A stretch of 13,137 nt of DNA, from NCBI GenBank assembly GCA_003487665.1, contig DNFA01000015.1, forward strand, positions 194,824 through 207,960. Reading direction: 5' to 3'. Made by a program: the position numbers and the translations under genes. Positions 12,841 through 13,137 of this stretch are shown piece by piece (positions within the stretch are counted from its first letter, which is position 1; the number at the start of each line of letters is the position of its first letter). A model generated the notes under the pieces. It saw nothing but the letters and a program-made list of their open reading frames with translations. It was not told the origin of the DNA and ran no database searches. Source of the stretch: Oscillibacter sp. (lineage in GTDB: Bacteria; Bacillota; Clostridia; Oscillospirales; Oscillospiraceae).

Positions 12841-12916
12841 GCACGCTGGCGTGGGAATCCGTCCTTCCGAAAAGGGAAACGGATTGCCACGTCGCTTCGT
12901 TCCTCGGAATGACAGC
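12841..12916 (+). repeat. Short, rearranged derivative of the MITE-like element (copy E)
   Basis: Contains CTGGCGTGGGAATCCGT (12846-12862) and AACGGATTGCCACG (12878-12891), facing each other as a hairpin around a 15-base centre, and ends CGGAATGACAG. The left outer arm and the long central part of the full element are missing. It is fused directly to the end of the preceding GTAGGGG repeat. Confidence 0.65.
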
Positions 12917-12961
12917 GCGGCGCTGCCGCGCTGATGGGACGTCGGGACGCCGTCCCCTACA
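12914..12961 (-). repeat. GC hairpin plus inverted GTAGGGG repeat unit
   Basis: An AGCGCGGC/GCCGCGCT hairpin (12914-12932) is followed by a unit that on the minus strand begins TGTAGGGGACGGCGTCCCGACGTCCC. This is the same family as 11672 and 12759 but in the opposite orientation. No coding content is seen. Confidence 0.65.
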
Positions 12962-12995
12962 GGCGGTTCAACACACCTGCCCCGCCGCTTTGCTC

Positions 12996-13137
12996 CTGTC
13001 ATTCCGAGCCAGTGACCGATGTCACTGGCGTGGGAATCCGTAACCTTTTAGCTGGGAATCTGCGGAAAAGTGCAGGAATTATGCGTTTTGGAAACGGATT
13101 GCCGCGCCAGTGTGTGCACTGGCTCGCAATGACAGGC
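12996..13137 (+). repeat. MITE-like intergenic element, copy D, reaching the window end
   Basis: Begins CTGTCATTCCGAGCCAGTGAC and continues nearly identical to copy A through its centre (a CGTAACCTTTTAGCTGGGAATC core and TTATGCGTTTTGGAAACGGAT). It ends with the CCAGTG/CACTGG hairpin and GCAATGACAGGC at the last base. The T-run tail seen in other copies would lie just beyond. The left and right arms (about 45 bases each) are imperfect inverted repeats. Confidence 0.82.

Noticed and set aside
12699..13043. Open frames of 100-114 codons through the right-hand repeats
   Set aside because: They are translations of the GTAGGGG and MITE-like repeats, with no ribosome site and no family features. 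Such frames are easily mis-annotated as hypothetical proteins.

Overview
This window comes from a GC-rich, endospore-forming member of the Clostridia, most likely the Oscillospiraceae. I infer this from the complete spoIIIAA-AH operon, the DUF4364, DUF951 and Asp23 genes, the asp23-nusB-xseA-xseB-ispA order, strong Shine-Dalgarno sites, and short intergenic repeats of a kind I associate with that family. I could run no database search. All recognised genes lie on the minus strand except nth, and almost all of the sequence is coding or regulatory.

Layout from left to right. (1) 20-1879, minus: rarA, a DUF951 gene, a 32-residue single-pass membrane peptide and a Dabb-domain protein. These are tightly spaced or overlapping genes read from one sigma-A promoter. 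(2) 1977-2618, plus: nth (endonuclease III), whose promoter overlaps that of rarA. (3) 2619-2953: a convergent intergenic stretch made of hairpin repeats, one MITE-like element and a terminator-type hairpin. (4) 2954-6238, minus: asp23, nusB, xseA, xseB and ispA from a strong sigma-A promoter, with a hairpin terminator between nusB and xseA. (5) 6242-10911, minus: spoIIIAA, AB, AC, AD, AE, AF, AG and AH, read from a near-consensus sigma-E promoter. (6) 10914-11628, minus: a DUF4364 gene with its own sigma-A promoter, a partial repeat element in its 3' region, and a strong terminator. (7) 11672-12840: a cysteine-rich protein gene that I do not recognise, with a possible sporulation promoter, bracketed by two ~81-bp direct repeats. 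(8) 12841-13137: more repeats, running off the window end.

How the genes work together. The spoIIIA operon encodes the mother-cell half of the channel that links mother cell and forespore after engulfment: the AA ATPase, the AB-AF membrane proteins, and the AG and AH ring components. The asp23 operon joins envelope homeostasis, transcription antitermination, exonuclease VII and farnesyl-diphosphate synthesis. rarA and nth are both DNA-maintenance genes.

The coding content is ordinary. The more unusual material is non-coding or small: an intergenic element family that repeatedly sits just upstream of a terminator hairpin, the interlocked rarA/nth promoters, the terminator after nusB, the translationally coupled micro-ORF, and the repeat-flanked cysteine-rich gene. 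I saw no CRISPR array, tRNA, rRNA, transposase or defence system.
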